DNA of 64,000 nt from Pseudarthrobacter defluvii (GCF_030816725.1 NZ_JAUSYG010000001.1:3782001-3846000), one strand, 5' to 3'. Shown: positions 8,937 to 18,565, counted from the stretch's first letter. The notes: generated from the letters alone by a model not told the origin. Program-made: numbers and translations.

Positions 8937-9713
8937 CTAGCGGTGCTTGAACTCCGGCTGGCGCTTCTCCGTGAATGCCGCCATGCCTTCCTTCTGGTCT
9001 TCGGTGGCGAACAGCGAGTGGAAGAGCCGCCGTTCGAACACCACGCCCTGGGCCAGGCCGGTCTCGAAAGCGGCATTCACGGCTTCCTTCGCCGCCATTG
9101 CCGCAGGCTTCGACTTTACAGCGATAACCCCGGCCACCTTGAGCGCTTCGGACACCACATCTGCCGCCGGAACCACCCGGGACACCAGGCCGCACCGGTC
9201 CGCTTCCTCCGCGTCGATGAACCTGCCGGTGAGGATCATGTCCATGGCCTTGGCCTTGCCCACGGCCCGCGTGAGACGCTGCGATCCGCCCATGCCGGGG
9301 AGCACGGCAAGATTGATTTCCGGCTGCCCGAACTTGGCGTTGTCCCCCGCGATGATCAGGTCACACATCATGGCAAGCTCGCAGCCGCCGCCCAGGGCAA
9401 AGCCGGACACCGCGGCGATGGTGGGGACCCGCAGGCGGGTGAAGTCTTCCCAGCCCCGGAACCAGTCGGCCACGTACATGTCCATGTAGCCCTGGTCCGC
9501 CATCTCCTTGATGTCGGCTCCCGCGGCGAAGGCCTTGCCCGAGCCGGTGATCACCACCGCGCCCACGCCTGGATCGGAATCCATGGCGGTCACGGCGGCC
9601 ACCAGCTCTTCCATGGTGGCCTTGTTCAGCGCATTCAGTGCCGAGGGCCTGTTGAGGGTCACCAGCCCTACCCTGCCCTGCTGCTCCACCAGGATGTTGG
9701 CGTACTCCGTCAT
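8937..9713 (-). CDS. Enoyl-CoA hydratase
   Basis: The 258-residue crotonase-fold enzyme has both catalytic glutamates in context ([14 protein letters not shown] and [15 protein letters not shown]) and the oxyanion-hole segments [11 protein letters not shown] and GGGCEL. It should hydrate 2-enoyl-CoA, and in this operon the natural substrate is methacrylyl-CoA from valine. Its start overlaps the stop of the dehydrogenase gene by 4 bases (ATGA). Length is normal for the family. Confidence 0.92.
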   Translation of the reverse strand: MTEYANILVEQQGRVGLVTLNRPSALNALNKATMEELVAAVTAMDSDPGVGAVVITGSGKAFAAGADIKEMADQGYMDMYVADWFRGWEDFTRLRVPTIAAVSGFALGGGCELAMMCDLIIAGDNAKFGQPEINLAVLPGMGGSQRLTRAVGKAKAMDMILTGRFIDAEEADRCGLVSRVVPAADVVSEALKVAGVIAVKSKPAAMAAKEAVNAAFETGLAQGVVFERRLFHSLFATEDQKEGMAAFTEKRQPEFKHR

Positions 9714-10717
9714 TCGGGACTCCCGTCGTCGTGTGCTGTTGTGGCTCTGCGCCGGCCCGGCAGTTCCGTGCCGGCGCCCTGCCCTGCGGTCCCATCCCCG
9801 GCCTGCCGCTCCGATGCGCCGCGGATCTCGGTAATGATGGCGGAAAAGTCACGGCCCGCCCCGCCCTCCGCGGCAAACCTATCGTAGATGTGGGCAGCGA
9901 GCGCTCCCATCTCTCCCGCCACCCCCGTGCTGTTGAGCGCATTGACGGCGAGGTTGAGGTCCTTGGCCATGAGGGCTGAGGCAAAACCCGGTTGATAGTC
10001 CCTGTTGGCGGGGCTGGTGGGAACCGGTCCGGGCACGGGGCAATTGGTGGTCAGCGCCCAGCACTGCCCTGACGCGGCTGAGGCGACGTCGAACAGTGCC
10101 TGGTGTGTCAGGCCCAGCTTTTCCCCGAGGACGAACGCCTCGCTGACCGCAATCATGGAGACGCCCAGGATCATGTTGTTGCAAATTTTGGCCGCCTGGC
10201 CGGCGCCGTGGCCACCGCAGTGCACCACCCGTTTGCCCATCACCTCAAGCAGCGGCCGTACGGCCTCAAAGTCGGCGTCGTCTCCGCCGGCCATAAAGGT
10301 CAGGGTGCCGGCTTCAGCGCCAACCACCCCTCCTGAAACTGGGGCGTCAACGGAGCGGTGGCCTGCTTCGGTGGCCAGGCGGGCGGCTTCCCGGGCTTCG
10401 TCAACGTTGATGGTGGAGCAGTCCAGGAATATGGTTCCACGGGCCGCTGCTGCCAGCAGTCCTGGTTCCCCGCCAAGCCCCCGGTACGCGTCCAGGACCT
10501 GCCTGCCGCTGGGGAACATTGTCAGCACCACGCCGGCGCCGGCCAGGGCGCCATGGGCGGAAGCTGCTACGGGAACACCTTGTGCCCGCACCGCTTCGAG
10601 AGCCGCCGGCACCACGTCGAAACCGGCCACCCGGTAACCGGCACGAACGAGGTTCAAGGCCATGGGTCCGCCCATATGCCCCAGGCCCAGGAAGGCGACA
10701 CTGCTTGTGTCAGGCAT
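9710..10717 (-). CDS. mmsB: 3-hydroxyisobutyrate dehydrogenase
   Basis: The 335-residue enzyme starts with a Rossmann motif [19 protein letters not shown] (residues 9-27) and contains the substrate-binding [14 protein letters not shown] segment and the catalytic lysine in [13 protein letters not shown]. It oxidises 3-hydroxyisobutyrate to methylmalonate semialdehyde with NAD in valine catabolism. Its reading frame overlaps both neighbours: 8 bases with the hydrolase gene upstream, 4 with the hydratase downstream. The last 30 or so residues are a low-complexity, charged tail beyond the usual family end. The semialdehyde dehydrogenase mmsA is not in the window. Confidence 0.92.
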   Translation of the reverse strand: MPDTSSVAFLGLGHMGGPMALNLVRAGYRVAGFDVVPAALEAVRAQGVPVAASAHGALAGAGVVLTMFPSGRQVLDAYRGLGGEPGLLAAAARGTIFLDCSTINVDEAREAARLATEAGHRSVDAPVSGGVVGAEAGTLTFMAGGDDADFEAVRPLLEVMGKRVVHCGGHGAGQAAKICNNMILGVSMIAVSEAFVLGEKLGLTHQALFDVASAASGQCWALTTNCPVPGPVPTSPANRDYQPGFASALMAKDLNLAVNALNSTGVAGEMGALAAHIYDRFAAEGGAGRDFSAIITEIRGASERQAGDGTAGQGAGTELPGRRRATTAHDDGSPE

Positions 10718-11816
10718 GGTCCGCCTCCTTCGCCTGCAGGTCCAGTTCCCCGCCGTCCAGCGGCTCGAAAAACCGGTCCACCTGCGCGGGAAGCACTTCG
10801 GCGAGGGTTGCCGGTTTCCACTGCGGGTTCCTGTCCTTGTCCACTACCTGGGCGCGTATTCCTTCACGGAAATCAGGCCCCTGCAGGAACCGGAGTCCGG
10901 TCCGGTACTCCTGTGCCAAGGCTTCGTCCAGGGTCAGGGCCGCCGCGCGGCGCAGTGAAGCCAGGGTGACTTTGACCGAAGTGGGTGACTTGGCTTCGAT
11001 GGTGTCTGCAGCCGCGGCCGCCGCGTCCTGCCCGGGACCGGTCCAGGTGCGGAGCCGGGTGACAATTTCGCCGGCGTCGTCCGAGTCATAGCAGGCATCA
11101 ATCCATTCCCGCTGCGCGGCCAGCTCCGAGGCCGGGGGCTGCCCGGTGTAACGGGCGACGGCGTCTTCCGGGCGTTCGTTTTCCAGCGCCACCGCCAGGC
11201 TGCTCAGCGCGGATGACGGAACATAGTGGTCTGCCAGGCCCAGGAACAGGGCGTCCCCGGCGGCCAGGTGTGCGCCGGTAAGGGCGGCGTGGGTTCCGGT
11301 CTCGCCCGGTGCATGTGAGAGCAGGAAGGTCCCGCCGACGTCGGGCGCGAATCCGATGGTGGTCTCCGGCATCCCCATCCTGGTCCGCTCCGTGACTACA
11401 CGGACGTTCCCGTGCGCCGAAATGCCTACCCCGCCGCCAAGGACCAGTCCGTCCATCAGCGCCACATACGGCTTGGGGTAGCGGGAGATCAATGAGTTCA
11501 GGCGGTATTCGGTTTTCCAGAAATCGGCCGTTCCGTTGCCGCCGTGCAGCATGTCCCGGTAGATCGCCACGATGTCTCCACCCGCGCACAGGCCCCGCTC
11601 CCCGGCGCCCTGCACCAGGACGGAGGCCACGCCGTCGTCCGCTGCCCATGCGGTGAGCTGCCGCAGCAGCAGGTCCACCATTCCCGCCGTAAGGGCGTTG
11701 ACGGCCCGGGGCCGGTTGAGGGTGACCAGGCCCAGCCGGCCGCGGCGGTCAAAGAGCACCTCCGCGCCTCCGCTGCCTTCCGTGCTGTCCGTTGTGTTGC
11801 CCGTGGCTGCGGTCAT
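10710..11816 (-). CDS. 3-hydroxyisobutyryl-CoA hydrolase
   Basis: This 368-residue crotonase-superfamily protein has the extended length and C-terminal region of HIBCH (RTWTGPGQ, FLQGPDFREGIRAQVVDKD) and the active-site segment GMPETTIGFAPDVGGTF. It releases CoA from 3-hydroxyisobutyryl-CoA, the step between the hydratase and the dehydrogenase encoded next to it. It is the first gene of the leftward valine operon. The upstream 161 bases should hold the promoter and are shared with the divergent exonuclease gene. Confidence 0.93.
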   Translation of the reverse strand: MTAATGNTTDSTEGSGGAEVLFDRRGRLGLVTLNRPRAVNALTAGMVDLLLRQLTAWAADDGVASVLVQGAGERGLCAGGDIVAIYRDMLHGGNGTADFWKTEYRLNSLISRYPKPYVALMDGLVLGGGVGISAHGNVRVVTERTRMGMPETTIGFAPDVGGTFLLSHAPGETGTHAALTGAHLAAGDALFLGLADHYVPSSALSSLAVALENERPEDAVARYTGQPPASELAAQREWIDACYDSDDAGEIVTRLRTWTGPGQDAAAAAADTIEAKSPTSVKVTLASLRRAAALTLDEALAQEYRTGLRFLQGPDFREGIRAQVVDKDRNPQWKPATLAEVLPAQVDRFFEPLDGGELDLQAKEADHA

Positions 11817-11977
11817 CGGCTAAGTGCTCCTTCGCATGGTGGCCGGATGAGTGATCCAGGTCATTCTGTTTGCGAATATACCCGCCCGTTCCCGTCCGGG
11901 ACCACCGCACGGCAAGCGTGGGGCGGGGCCGGTGAAGGCTTTACCCGGCGTGCGGCAGCCAAGGTAAGTTAGGAACC

Positions 11978-12784
11978 GTGAAGATAGCTACCTGGAATGT
12001 GAACTCGCTCCGAGCCCGCGCCGACCGCGTGGAAGCGTGGCTGCAGCGCAGCGACTGCGACGTCCTGGCCATCCAGGAGACCAAGTGCAAGGACGACAAC
12101 TTTCCCTGGGAGCTCTTCGAACGGATGGGCTACGAGGTGGCCCATTTCGGGGTGAACCAGTGGAACGGCGTGGCCATCGCCTCCCGGGTAGGGCTTGAGG
12201 ACGTCGAGCGGACGTTCCTGGACCAGCCGTCATTCGGCAAGGCCGGCAAGGACCCTGTCCAGGAAGCACGGGCCATCGCGGCCACCTGCGCAGGCGTGCG
12301 GATCTGGAGCCTGTACGTCCCCAACGGCCGCTCCCTTGACGATGAGCACATGCCGTACAAGCTCAAGTGGCTGGAAAGCCTCAAGACCCACGCCCAGGCC
12401 CTGGTCACGGACAATCCCCAGGCACAGGTGGCATTGATGGGCGACTGGAACATCGCACCGTTCGATGAGGACGTCTGGGACATCGACCTGTTCATCAACA
12501 ACCGGTCCACGCACGTCAGCCCGCCGGAGCGGGAGGCCTTCCACGCGTTCGAGACCGCCGGCTACACGGACGTGGTGCGCCCCTACACCCCCGGCCCCGG
12601 CGTCTACACCTACTGGGACTACACGCAGCTGCGGTTCCCGAAGAAGGAGGGCATGCGCATCGACTTCGTCCTGGCCTCCCCCGCCCTTGCAGCGCGCGTC
12701 ACCGGCGCCATGATTGACCGTGAGGAACGCAAGGGCAAGGGCGCCTCTGACCACGCGCCCGTGCTGGTGGAACTGGCGGACTGA
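11978..12784 (+). CDS. xthA: Exodeoxyribonuclease III
   Basis: The 268-residue enzyme has every signature of the ExoIII family: KIATWNVNSLRAR at the start, AIQETKCK with the metal-binding glutamate, SLYVPNGR, GDWNIAPFDEDVWD and the terminal SDHAPVLVEL. It repairs abasic sites in DNA and degrades 3' ends. It starts with GTG; there is no clear Shine-Dalgarno, but a possible -10 (TAAGTT, 11964-11969) lies 8 bases before it, hinting at a leaderless message. Confidence 0.97.
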   Translation: MKIATWNVNSLRARADRVEAWLQRSDCDVLAIQETKCKDDNFPWELFERMGYEVAHFGVNQWNGVAIASRVGLEDVERTFLDQPSFGKAGKDPVQEARAIAATCAGVRIWSLYVPNGRSLDDEHMPYKLKWLESLKTHAQALVTDNPQAQVALMGDWNIAPFDEDVWDIDLFINNRSTHVSPPEREAFHAFETAGYTDVVRPYTPGPGVYTYWDYTQLRFPKKEGMRIDFVLASPALAARVTGAMIDREERKGKGASDHAPVLVELAD

Positions 12785-12818
12785 TGGCTGCGTCCTGGAC
12801 CCACGCAAGGAGACCGCA

Positions 12819-13724
12819 ATGACGGGAAACCTCTACCGGGGCCAGGCAGGCCTGCCTTTTTCCTCCACCCTGCGCGTCTATGAACCCCTGGAAGCCTTTC
12901 CGGAGGAACAACGCCCGGCCATCCAGGCCGCCGGGGCGCGGGCGGCCTCGCGTGCCGCCGTCGAGAACGCCGAACTGTTGGCCTCGCTGGGCCGCATCAC
13001 CCGCTCCGGCGGCGACCCCTTCCCCACCGGCCGGACCGACCTGGTGCGGGTCACCACGGCGCACGCGCAGGAAACCGGCGCCCCGGACGGCGAAACGGCC
13101 GACGACGGTGCTGACGCCGGCACCGGGCCCGTCCTGCTATACTGCCCCAGCCAGCTCGTTTTGCGCGCCGGCCTGGCGGCGAACGCCCTGATGGAAGGCA
13201 TCCACGGCCCCTTGGCCGAGCTGCTGATCCCCGAGGAACAGCGTGACCGGCACCAGGAGCGGATTGACCTGGTGAAGGCCCGCGACGGTTCCAGCCGGGT
13301 GCATACCAGGGCCTCCACGTGGGGCATCCCGTTCAGCTGGTTCTCGTTGTTCATGGAATCCGACCGCAAGGAAGTGGTGGAAGCTGCCGGGCGCATCCTG
13401 ACCGTACGCGTCTGGGCGCCCATCACCGATGCGTTGGAGCGGGCCCGCTACGCGGTGGCCAATCTGGCCCTCGCAGCCCCCGACCTGGACATGCTCGATG
13501 ACCTGGCGCAGCTGACGGAATGGCTTGAGCTCTTCCACGTGGACTCCATGGTGGAACTGGACTACGGCGCCGTCGCGGACAAGGTCTACCCGGATGAGTC
13601 CCCAATGGACATCAGGCTGGGCATAGAGTGCCTCGCTGAAGGTGACATGACCGGGGCTGCCGCGGCCTACCGTCGGCTTGCCTCGCGCTGGATACCTATC
13701 CGGCAGCTGGCGCGCGCATCCTAA
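12819..13724 (+). CDS. Unrecognised conserved-looking protein downstream of xthA
   Basis: I place the start at ATG 12819 because AAGGAGA lies 6 bases before it; this gives 301 residues. The protein is soluble and acidic, with no signal peptide or membrane helix. It contains an acidic insertion (about residues 90-106) and regular helices, including a segment resembling part of a repeat (IRLGIECLAEGDMTGAAAAYRRLA). It starts 34 bases after xthA, so the two are probably co-transcribed. I do not recognise a function. Confidence 0.8.
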   Translation: MTGNLYRGQAGLPFSSTLRVYEPLEAFPEEQRPAIQAAGARAASRAAVENAELLASLGRITRSGGDPFPTGRTDLVRVTTAHAQETGAPDGETADDGADAGTGPVLLYCPSQLVLRAGLAANALMEGIHGPLAELLIPEEQRDRHQERIDLVKARDGSSRVHTRASTWGIPFSWFSLFMESDRKEVVEAAGRILTVRVWAPITDALERARYAVANLALAAPDLDMLDDLAQLTEWLELFHVDSMVELDYGAVADKVYPDESPMDIRLGIECLAEGDMTGAAAAYRRLASRWIPIRQLARAS

Positions 13725-13745
13725 CGTCCATCAGTTCCCGGGCTT

Positions 13746-14801
13746 TTACAGGTTTTGGGGAGGCGCCGTGGTACTGCGCACAACCAGTTCATGGGGTGCG
13801 ACGGCGGAGCGGACGGCGCCTTCCTGGCCGTCCAGTTCGTCCAAAAGCATCTTGGTGGCCATTTCGGCCTGCTCGTCCGGCCGCTGCCCCACAGTGGTGA
13901 GGCCCATGGCCTCTGCGAAGTCATGGTTGTCGATGCCCACGACCGACAGGTCGCCGGGGATGTTGATGCCCATGCGGTGGGCTTCGAAGATTACCCCCAT
14001 GGCCATCTCGTCCGAGGCGCAGAAGATCGCGGTGGGCTTCTGTCCGGGCCGGGACCACAGCCGCCGTAAGGCCGCCTGGCCGCTGCGGACGGTGAAGTCC
14101 CCCCACTCATCCCATTCGGGCCGTGTCGGCAGGCCGGCCGCCGCCATGACGTCCTTGAATGCGAGGATGCGCACCCGGGGGACGTCGAAATTCAGGTCAG
14201 TCTCGTCGTCGCCATGCAGCAGGGCAATGTCCCGGTGGCCAAGATCAATCAAGTGCCGGACAGCGGTGGAGGCGGCGGCGTAGTCGTCGATGCCGATGTA
14301 GGGGCATTCCTCGACGTGCCCTCCCACGACAACCAGCGGAATGTCGATCTTCTGCAGGTGCTCGATCTCCTCGTGGCTGAGCGCCATACACAGGACCAGC
14401 AGGGCGTCGATCTGTTTGTAGACCATCGTTTTGCTGAAAAGCCGCTCACGGTTGCTGCCGTGCCCCCCGAGATTGAACAGTGAGAGGTTGTAGTGGCGGG
14501 CATGCAGTTCGCGGTCGGCACCCTCGATCGCTTTGGAGAAGAACCAGCGGCTGACGAAGGGGGCCAGGACGCCGATGGTTTTGGTCCGTCCGGTGGCAAG
14601 CCCGGAGGCCGAAGAAGAAGCTACGTAGCCCAGGTTCCCGGCCACTTCCAGGATCTTCTCCCTGGTGGCCGGCGAGACCCGGGGCAGTCCGCGGACTGCG
14701 CGGGAGACTGTGGCTGTTGAAACTCCGGCGGCCGCCGCCACGTCCTCGATGCTGACGCCGTTATGGCCGCCCCGCTGGGACCTTTCCGTTGTCCGTGCCA
14801 C
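13746..14801 (-). CDS. LacI-family transcriptional regulator
   Basis: The 351-residue protein has a LacI helix-turn-helix at residues 15-60 (VSIEDVAAAAGVSTATVSRA, then VSPATREKILEVAGNLGYV) and a periplasmic-binding-like effector domain to the end. The GTG start has AGAGGGGG 6 bases upstream. It lies just downstream of the alpha-glucoside importer genes on the same strand, so it is the likely repressor of that module. The operator-like palindrome at 18526-18539 fits this family. Confidence 0.92.
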   Translation of the reverse strand: MARTTERSQRGGHNGVSIEDVAAAAGVSTATVSRAVRGLPRVSPATREKILEVAGNLGYVASSSASGLATGRTKTIGVLAPFVSRWFFSKAIEGADRELHARHYNLSLFNLGGHGSNRERLFSKTMVYKQIDALLVLCMALSHEEIEHLQKIDIPLVVVGGHVEECPYIGIDDYAAASTAVRHLIDLGHRDIALLHGDDETDLNFDVPRVRILAFKDVMAAAGLPTRPEWDEWGDFTVRSGQAALRRLWSRPGQKPTAIFCASDEMAMGVIFEAHRMGINIPGDLSVVGIDNHDFAEAMGLTTVGQRPDEQAEMATKMLLDELDGQEGAVRSAVAPHELVVRSTTAPPQNL

Positions 14802-14949
14802 CGTGCCCCCTCTTTAACTCCTTTGGGGCCGGCCCGGCCCTACGTATACCCAGCCCCGCAATTTTTCGTCAGGCCACCGGGCATCGGAACCCAGGCTGCG
14901 GCTGCCTATGCAGTGGCAGCTGTAACCACGGGCCCGGTGTCGTCCGCGC

Positions 14950-15198
14950 CTACCTGCGGGCCGGCAGTTTCCTGCGCAGCCGCACCATGCCATACAACGC
15001 CAGCAGTGTTGCCAGCAGGCCCAGCGCCCAGCCAAGGGCGGGCTGGGCGGTAACTTCCATCCACACGGTGACCACCAGCAGGACCAGCGCCCAGAAGGCG
15101 AGGAAACCAATGATGATGTCGAAGTCCTCGCCCGAGCGGACCAACCGGCTGCGGTTTCCCGCCCCCGGCGTGCGGGGGCGGGAACCGTGGTCCGTCAC
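14950..15198 (-). CDS. Small two-helix membrane protein coupled to the sugar importer
   Basis: An 82-residue protein with a basic, hydrophilic N-terminus (to residue 25), two membrane helices (about 27-47 and 52-72) and a basic end (RLRRKLPARR). Its ATG overlaps the permease stop (ATGA), so it is translated as the last gene of the importer operon. No family recognised. An accessory role for the transporter is only an inference from coupling. Confidence 0.72.
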   Translation of the reverse strand: MTDHGSRPRTPGAGNRSRLVRSGEDFDIIIGFLAFWALVLLVVTVWMEVTAQPALGWALGLLATLLALYGMVRLRRKLPARR

Positions 15199-16094
15199 TT
15201 GACTGCACCTGCCGTGAGGCCGGCGACAATCTTGCGCTGGAAGACCAGCACCAGGATCACCAGCGGGATGGTGACAATGGTGCCTGCGGCCATGATGGCC
15301 GTGTACGGGATCTGGTTGGGCTGTGCACCGGCGAAGTTGGCGATCGCCACGGTCACCGGCTGCGTTGCGTCACTGGACAGCTGGCTGGCAATCAGGAACT
15401 CATTCCACGAGGAGATGAATGCCAGGATCGCCGTGGTGAAGATAGCCGGTGCGGCCAGGGGCATGATGACCTTGCGGAAAGCCTGCCCCTGGGTGCAGCC
15501 GTCAACACGGGCCGATTCCTCCAGTTCCCACGGCATTTCCCGGAAGAACGACGTCATGGTGTAGACCGTCAGCGGGAGCACGAAGGAGATGTTGGGAATG
15601 ATCAGTGCCTGGTACGTGCCCATCCAGCCGATGTTGGTGAACAGCTGGAAAAGCGGGGTGATGAGGGCAACGCCGGGGAACATGGAAGCGCCCAGGATGA
15701 AGCCGAGCACCAGGAACTTGCCCCGGAAGTTCAGGCGGGCCAGGGCGTAGGCAGCAAACACACCGATCAGCAGCGAGATGGCGGTGACCACCGCGCCGAT
15801 AAACACACTGTTGAGCAGTGCCTGGCCGAACCTGTTGCCGAACGACGTGTCAAAGGCGGTCCGGAAGTTGTCCAGGGTCACGTGGCTGGGCAGGATCGAC
15901 GTGTCATACGTAAAGCCCACATCGCGGAACGCGGTGACCACCATCCAGTACGCCGGCGCCAGGCACCAGAGCAGGATGATGGCGGCGCTGAGGTAAGTTC
16001 GCCCCTGCGCCCACTTCTCCCGGTTCTGCGCGGCCTTGCGGCCCTTGTCCTGTTGGGCACGAAGGGCCGAGGCATCCGCTGTTGCCGTGGTCAT
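15195..16094 (-). CDS. Sugar ABC transporter permease (MalG/AglG type)
   Basis: A 299-residue inner membrane permease with about six helices and the cytoplasmic EAA loop (EESARVDGCTQGQAFRKVIMPL region, about residues 195-215) that contacts the ATPase. Its start overlaps the stop of the other permease gene by 4 bases. Together they form the channel of a carbohydrate importer of the CUT1 group. No ATPase gene is in the cluster, so a shared MsmK-like ATPase encoded elsewhere is expected. Confidence 0.92.
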   Translation of the reverse strand: MTTATADASALRAQQDKGRKAAQNREKWAQGRTYLSAAIILLWCLAPAYWMVVTAFRDVGFTYDTSILPSHVTLDNFRTAFDTSFGNRFGQALLNSVFIGAVVTAISLLIGVFAAYALARLNFRGKFLVLGFILGASMFPGVALITPLFQLFTNIGWMGTYQALIIPNISFVLPLTVYTMTSFFREMPWELEESARVDGCTQGQAFRKVIMPLAAPAIFTTAILAFISSWNEFLIASQLSSDATQPVTVAIANFAGAQPNQIPYTAIMAAGTIVTIPLVILVLVFQRKIVAGLTAGAVK

Positions 16095-17128
16095 TTCTTC
16101 CCCTTTCCTGTGGCGCCGCTCTGCTCAACGACGTTCGCCCCAAGGAAGCGCACGAAGATGAAAGCGACGAGGAAGATGATGATGAACGTGATGGTGGACA
16201 GCGCCGCAGCCGAGTTGAACCCTTGCCTGATCTGGTTGATCACCAGGATGGACAAGGTGGTGGTGTTGTTTGCTCCACCGGTAAGGATGTAGGGCAGGTC
16301 GAACATGCGCAGCGCGTCGAGGGTACGGAAAAGGATGGCCACCATCAGCGCCGGCTTCACCAGCGGCAGGGTGATCAGCCGGAACCGCTGCCAGGCCGTG
16401 GCACCGTCCACCTTGGCTGCCTCGTAGACGTCCGCCGGAATCATTTGCAAACCGGCCAGGATCAACAGTGCCATGAACGGCGTGGTTTTCCAGACGTCGG
16501 CGATGATCACGGCCCATTTGGCCGGCCACTCGCTGCCCGTCCACAGGATGGTGGTGTTGAACAGCTTGTTGGCGATGCCTTCGAAGGCGAAGATGAAGAA
16601 CCAGAGCTTGGCCGTCACGGCTGTGGGGATGGCCCAAGGCACCAGCACTGCGGCGCGGACCAGACTGCGTCCGCGGAACGTGCGTGCCATGATCATGGCC
16701 ATCCAGAAGCCCAGGACAGTTTCCAGTGCCACCGTCACCACCGTGAAGAAGAACGTGGTGGCCGTGGCTGACCAGAACTGGCCGCCCAGGGTGCCCGGCG
16801 GGCAGGCGACGGTTCCGCCACCCGGCGCCGAACACTGCTGCGCCAGCCAGTTCACGTAGTTCTGGAGGCCGGCAGATCCACCTTGGGTGAAGAGTCCGGT
16901 GGCAGGATCAAGGCCGGCGTCCTTTTGGAAGGACATGACGATGGCGCTGATGATGGGGTAAACGATCACCACACCCAGGGCCACGATGGTCGGGGCGAGC
17001 AGCCAGGAGGCCCAGCGCCCCTGGCTCGCGATCCGGTTGTCCTCCCCTACGCCCTTGGGCGCGTGATGGCCGGGGGTACCACCCGACGCCGGTGCCTTGA
17101 CCGGCGTCGGGCCTAGTTCGGTTGCCAT
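16091..17128 (-). CDS. Sugar ABC transporter permease (MalF/AglF type)
   Basis: The protein is 345 residues from ATG 17128; a GTG at 17149 would add 7 residues and overlap the preceding gene. It has a cytoplasmic N-terminal extension (about 40 residues), six or so helices, a periplasmic loop with paired cysteines (QQCSAPGG and VACPPG) and the EAA loop (YEAAKVDGATAWQRFRLITL). It pairs with the MalG-type subunit. The start lies 7 bases after the binding-protein stop, and neither candidate start has a strong ribosome site. Confidence 0.9.
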   Translation of the reverse strand: MATELGPTPVKAPASGGTPGHHAPKGVGEDNRIASQGRWASWLLAPTIVALGVVIVYPIISAIVMSFQKDAGLDPATGLFTQGGSAGLQNYVNWLAQQCSAPGGGTVACPPGTLGGQFWSATATTFFFTVVTVALETVLGFWMAMIMARTFRGRSLVRAAVLVPWAIPTAVTAKLWFFIFAFEGIANKLFNTTILWTGSEWPAKWAVIIADVWKTTPFMALLILAGLQMIPADVYEAAKVDGATAWQRFRLITLPLVKPALMVAILFRTLDALRMFDLPYILTGGANNTTTLSILVINQIRQGFNSAAALSTITFIIIFLVAFIFVRFLGANVVEQSGATGKGKK

Positions 17129-17135
17129 GACAGAA

Positions 17136-18425
17136 CTACGATCCCGCACCGGCGGATTCGATGGACTTCTGCATGTCTGTAAGTGCGCTTTCCACTGACT
17201 TTTCTCCCTTGATAGCGGGGTACGCGTTGTCTTGGATTGCCTTGGTGACCGCCGGGTAGAACGGCGTTACGGGACGCGGTACAGCGTTCTCGATGGACGT
17301 CTTCAGCACTGGCAGGTAGGGCAGCTTCGCGACCAGTTCCTTGTCCTCATAGAGCGAACCAAGCACCGGAGCCAGGGAGCCCTGCGTAGCGTAGAACTTC
17401 TCGGTTTCCTCGGAAGTCAGGAATTTTACAAAGTCCAGCGCAGTAGCCTTGTGCTTCGAGTAGACGCTTACTGCGGTGTTGTGGCCGCCCAGCGAGGATG
17501 CACCGGGACCGTCCTTGCCGGGCAGTGCGGTCATGCCGAACTTGTCTTTCACGGCGGAGGATCCTTCAGTGCTCATCAGGCTGTAAACGTACGGCCAGTT
17601 GCGCAGGAACAGGAGCTTGCCGCTTTGGAAGGCCTGCCGGCTGTCCTCTTCCTTGTAGGTGATCGCTTCCTTGGGGATGTTGCCGTCAGCGTAGGCCTTG
17701 GCCAGGTTGCCCAGGCCGGCCTTGGCCTCGGGGGTGTTCAGGTTTGGCTTGCCGTCCTTGTCCAGGACCGAGCCGCCGGCCGAGTTGATGGCCTCGGAAG
17801 CGTTGACCGTGAGGCCCTCGTACTTGCTGAACTGGCCGGCATAGCAGCCAATGTTGTTCTGCTTGGCGATGGAGCACATGCCCATCATCTCGTCCCAGGT
17901 CTTGGGCGGGTTGGGCACCAGGTCCTTGCGGTAGAAGAGGATGCCGCCGTCCGATGTCCGCGGGGCCGCGTACAGCGTGCCTTTATAGGTGGCGCTCTGC
18001 ACCGTGGCCGGCAACATGGCACTGGTGTCGATGGCCATCTTGTCCTTCAGCGGCTGCAGCCAGCCCTTGGCTGCGAACTCTGCAGTCCAGACAACGTCGA
18101 CATCAGCCACATCGTAGTCGGACTGCTTCGCCTGGAAGTGCTGGACCAGGTCATCGTGCTGCTGGTCTGCCTGGTCGGTCTGTTCCTTGAAGGTGACCTG
18201 CTCATCCTTGTGAGTCGCATTCCACTTGTCGATGAGAGGCCGAATGACGTTGTTGTTGTCTTTGCCTTGCACGAAGGTGATGGGGCCGCGGGCATCGAGG
18301 TTGGCGTCAGCGTCGCTGCCCCCACCGCCCGTGGTGCCCCCTCCACCTCCGCCGCCGCAGGCGGACAACGTAAGGGCCAGAATGCCGGCAGTGGCAGCCG
18401 GAAGCAGGAATCTCGGGGTTTTCAT
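17136..18425 (-). CDS. Sugar-binding lipoprotein of the ABC importer
   Basis: The 429-residue protein has a lipoprotein signal with Cys23 (ILALTLSAC), then a glycine-rich linker. The rest is the family 1 extracellular solute-binding fold (ITFVQGKDNNNVIRPLIDKWN, DVVWTAEFAAKGWLQPL, GGILFYRKDLVPNPPKTWDE). It captures the sugar outside the cell for the two permeases. The divergent alpha-glucosidase suggests alpha-glucosides such as maltose or trehalose. It is the first gene of the leftward operon, facing the promoter region at 18426-18565. Confidence 0.92.
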   Translation of the reverse strand: MKTPRFLLPAATAGILALTLSACGGGGGGGTTGGGGSDADANLDARGPITFVQGKDNNNVIRPLIDKWNATHKDEQVTFKEQTDQADQQHDDLVQHFQAKQSDYDVADVDVVWTAEFAAKGWLQPLKDKMAIDTSAMLPATVQSATYKGTLYAAPRTSDGGILFYRKDLVPNPPKTWDEMMGMCSIAKQNNIGCYAGQFSKYEGLTVNASEAINSAGGSVLDKDGKPNLNTPEAKAGLGNLAKAYADGNIPKEAITYKEEDSRQAFQSGKLLFLRNWPYVYSLMSTEGSSAVKDKFGMTALPGKDGPGASSLGGHNTAVSVYSKHKATALDFVKFLTSEETEKFYATQGSLAPVLGSLYEDKELVAKLPYLPVLKTSIENAVPRPVTPFYPAVTKAIQDNAYPAIKGEKSVESALTDMQKSIESAGAGS

Positions 18426-18525
18426 TAGCTTGAAGCTCCTCGCTGAGTGACAAGTAAGTCGACAGTGCGCTTGCTAGGTGAGGTTGATGTGGTGACCATC
18501 ACACTAGTAAGGTAGCTGTCGGTAA

Positions 18526-18539
18526 TGCAAGCGTTTACA
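18526..18539. promoter_or_regulatory. LacI-family operator in the divergent alpha-glucoside promoter region
   Basis: TGCAAGCGTTTACA is a near-perfect 14-base palindrome around a central CG, matching the general LacI-family operator pattern (TGnAAnCGnTTnCA). It sits 27 bases before the glucosidase start and within the region driving the importer in the other direction. A second, weaker half-match (AGCAAGCGCACTG, minus strand, 18463-18475) lies nearer the importer. Binding by the LacI protein at 13746-14801 is an inference. Confidence 0.7.
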
Positions 18540-18565
18540 TCAAAAAGTTATCAGAGGGGAACCCA

